Of a stretch of DNA of 14,999 nt, positions 13,741-14,999 are shown piece by piece. Made by a program: the position numbers and the translations under genes. The stretch spans positions 1-14,999 of the forward strand of contig JAFQDR010000008.1 of the NCBI GenBank assembly GCA_017415945.1. The letters are read 5' to 3'. The DNA is from Oscillospiraceae bacterium. GTDB lineage: Bacteria; Bacillota_A; Clostridia; Oscillospirales; Oscillospiraceae. Within the stretch, counting starts at the first letter, position 1; each line of letters starts with the position of its first letter. The notes beneath the pieces are model-generated. The model did not search any database, was not told where the DNA came from, and was given only the letters and a program-made list of their open reading frames with translations.

Positions 13741-14912
13741 AACGATTATTTTGTATTTTGATAACCGCACTCCTGCTTTGCGGATGTTCCAAATCGGAAA
13801 CTCTCGACTACTACAACACCGAAGAAGGCTGTCTCCTCGGCAGTACCCATTACCACAATTTCGCCGGTATGGATATCGAACTGTGGAATCCCGCGTGGGA
13901 CGCGCCGATGGAAGGACTCTGCCGCGACCCGCTGTGTAGTCACGACAGCACCGACAGCCTTTGTCCGTCCTCGACCAATCTGTGGCAAAAAACGGTGGTT
14001 ACGGACGGACAGAGACTCTACTTGAACACACTCAATCCGCTTCTGACAGATCAGGGCGGCATCATGTACCGTCAGATTTTCTCGGTCAATCCCGACGGCT
14101 CGGAATTCAAGCTGCTCCACACCTACGATGCCACAGGCAATTCGTCCGTTTTCATGCAGTATACGGACGGATATCTGTATTTCCAGCAGGGGTACTACAA
14201 CGAAAAGTACGACCCGATGGAAGAACACGTTTCCTCGGATGTGCAGTCCTCGCGGTTTATGCGGATACCGACCGATGGCGGCAAGGCAGAAGCAGTGCTT
14301 GACGGGGGACTTCCCATCGGAACTGCATTTTTCGTGGACGGAGAAAATTATTATCTTGTCACGCACGACGATAATGGTGTCACACAGCTTGACATCATGA
14401 ATCCCGAAACGAAAGACGTAACGGAAAATGTCCTGCCGGAAGCTATGGGCAAGCATTTTGAAGTCACGGTCTATTCGGGCAAAACATGGCTCACTGCCTC
14501 TGATGCGCTGTATGTAAAAGAAAACGGCACTTTCACCAAAATCTGCGAGGGCAAGTCTGACTACACCTTCGGCGGTGGCATCTGGTACCCGGAGCAGGCT
14601 GACCCCGTTTACGTCGGCACAAAAGAAATGCCCACGGGCGCACCGGGCGGAGAAACTGCTCCGTATGATTATTATGTCGAAGCTACCACAAAGCTCTGCC
14701 ATATTGATCCCGACGATTACAGCGTCACGGAGTATGTTCCGTCGGATGATTTTGATCCCGAGGATACGATCACGATTAGCTACGCAACCGATACTGCGAT
14801 TCGTGCAGGGGTGATGAACGGCAGAAAAAAGTATGAAGACGACAATTTCGGATACAGCTGTCTGATTGGGTTTGCGGACGGTAAACTGACTATTGAGAAA
14901 GTGTATGAGTAA
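13737..14912 (+). CDS. Lipoprotein with C-x-D-P-L-C-x-H motif (paralogue 3)
   Basis: A 391-residue lipoprotein, M-K-R-L-F-C-I-L-I-T, hydrophobic core, lipobox L14-C-G-C17. The signal peptide is nearly the same as in paralogue 2, pointing to tandem duplication. The shared motif is C62-R-D-P-L-C67-S-H69-x6-C76. It also keeps T-D-G-Q-R-L-Y-L, D-G-Y-L-Y-F-Q-Q-G and R-I-P-T-D-G-G-K-A-E-A-V, aligned with the same segments of paralogue 2. Its ATG overlaps the stop of paralogue 2 as ATGA; the upstream AAAGAGAGA is a modest ribosome binding site, so coupling matters. The ATPase gene follows after 13 bases. Role inferred as an extracytoplasmic partner of the permease. Confidence 0.88.
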   Translation: MKRLFCILITALLLCGCSKSETLDYYNTEEGCLLGSTHYHNFAGMDIELWNPAWDAPMEGLCRDPLCSHDSTDSLCPSSTNLWQKTVVTDGQRLYLNTLNPLLTDQGGIMYRQIFSVNPDGSEFKLLHTYDATGNSSVFMQYTDGYLYFQQGYYNEKYDPMEEHVSSDVQSSRFMRIPTDGGKAEAVLDGGLPIGTAFFVDGENYYLVTHDDNGVTQLDIMNPETKDVTENVLPEAMGKHFEVTVYSGKTWLTASDALYVKENGTFTKICEGKSDYTFGGGIWYPEQADPVYVGTKEMPTGAPGGETAPYDYYVEATTKLCHIDPDDYSVTEYVPSDDFDPEDTITISYATDTAIRAGVMNGRKKYEDDNFGYSCLIGFADGKLTIEKVYE

Positions 14913-14925
14913 CGGAGGTATCAAA

Positions 14926-14999
14926 ATGACATTAACGATATCGGGCATTTCCAAATCCTACGGCACAAACCTTGCATTAAACAACTTCACCGCCACCCT
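14926..14999 (+). CDS. ABC transporter ATP-binding protein (5' end only)
   Basis: The first 24 codons read M-T-L-T-I-S-G-I-S-K-S-Y-G-T-N-L-A-L-N-N-F-T-A-T, the standard opening of an ABC ATPase, with the aromatic A-loop Tyr at residue 12. GGAGGT at 14915-14920 is ideally spaced. The Walker motifs lie beyond the window. It is surely the energy-coupling partner of the double permease at 10020-12557, in the same operon. Confidence 0.88.
   Translation, partial: MTLTISGISKSYGTNLALNNFTAT

Noticed and set aside
9714..14954. Several long minus-strand ORFs (up to 476 codons) opposite the sigma, permease and lipoprotein genes
   Set aside because: Open antisense frames are expected opposite GC-richer coding DNA; the products are rich in H and R and have no motifs, while the plus-strand genes have clear domains and ribosome binding sites.
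1..14999. CRISPR arrays, tRNA or rRNA genes
   Set aside because: No regularly spaced repeats and no recognisable tRNA arms or conserved rRNA segments were seen on either strand.

Overview
The window looks like chromosomal DNA of an anaerobic gut Firmicute of the Ruminococcus/Oscillospiraceae type. The reasons are strong GGAAAGGA- and AGGAGG-like ribosome binding sites, ATGA-coupled operons, sigma-A-like promoter boxes, lipoprotein signals ending in L-C-G-C, a SpoVT/AbrB regulator, and ECF-sigma/ABC modules typical of that group. This is inference from style and families; no phylogenetic marker gene is present.

Region A (1-3530, plus strand) is a run of small, closely spaced genes of the kind carried by integrative elements: the tail of one gene, two hypothetical proteins, an AbrB/SpoVT-type regulator, a small basic protein, a 370-residue protein with a W-D-W-Y...G-G-R-W motif, and a DUF3268-like zinc-finger protein. 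A terminator hairpin follows at 3494-3528. No integrase, relaxase or attachment site is visible, so the mobile-element origin is inferred.

Region B (about 3480-6972, mostly minus strand) is visibly AT-richer than its flanks. Reading on the minus strand it has a good promoter, an XRE regulator, a full ABC half-transporter (membrane domain plus ATPase), a second ABC membrane protein cut off before its last helices and ATPase, and the ruins of a cysteine-rich KTR protein. It looks like an acquired exporter cassette now decaying.

Region C (6973-8026, plus strand) starts with a truncated, twice nonsense-mutated copy of the zinc-finger gene of region A. The AT-rich cassette is therefore bracketed by two copies of the same gene segment. 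A small gene, a clear terminator and two very small ORFs follow.

Region D (8233-14999, plus strand) is GC-richer and forms one coherent system: a lipoprotein, an ECF sigma factor, an 845-residue double ABC-2 permease whose N-terminus resembles the short sigma-binding motif of anti-sigma factors, two more lipoproteins, and the start of an ABC ATPase running off the window. The sigma, permease and lipoprotein genes are linked by 4-base overlaps or short gaps. All three lipoproteins share a C-x-D-P-L-C-x-H-x(5-6)-C motif. The likely logic is that the permease holds the sigma factor at the membrane and releases it when the transporter or its lipoproteins sense a substrate or envelope stress. This sigma/permease fusion with its lipoprotein family is the most interesting part of the window.
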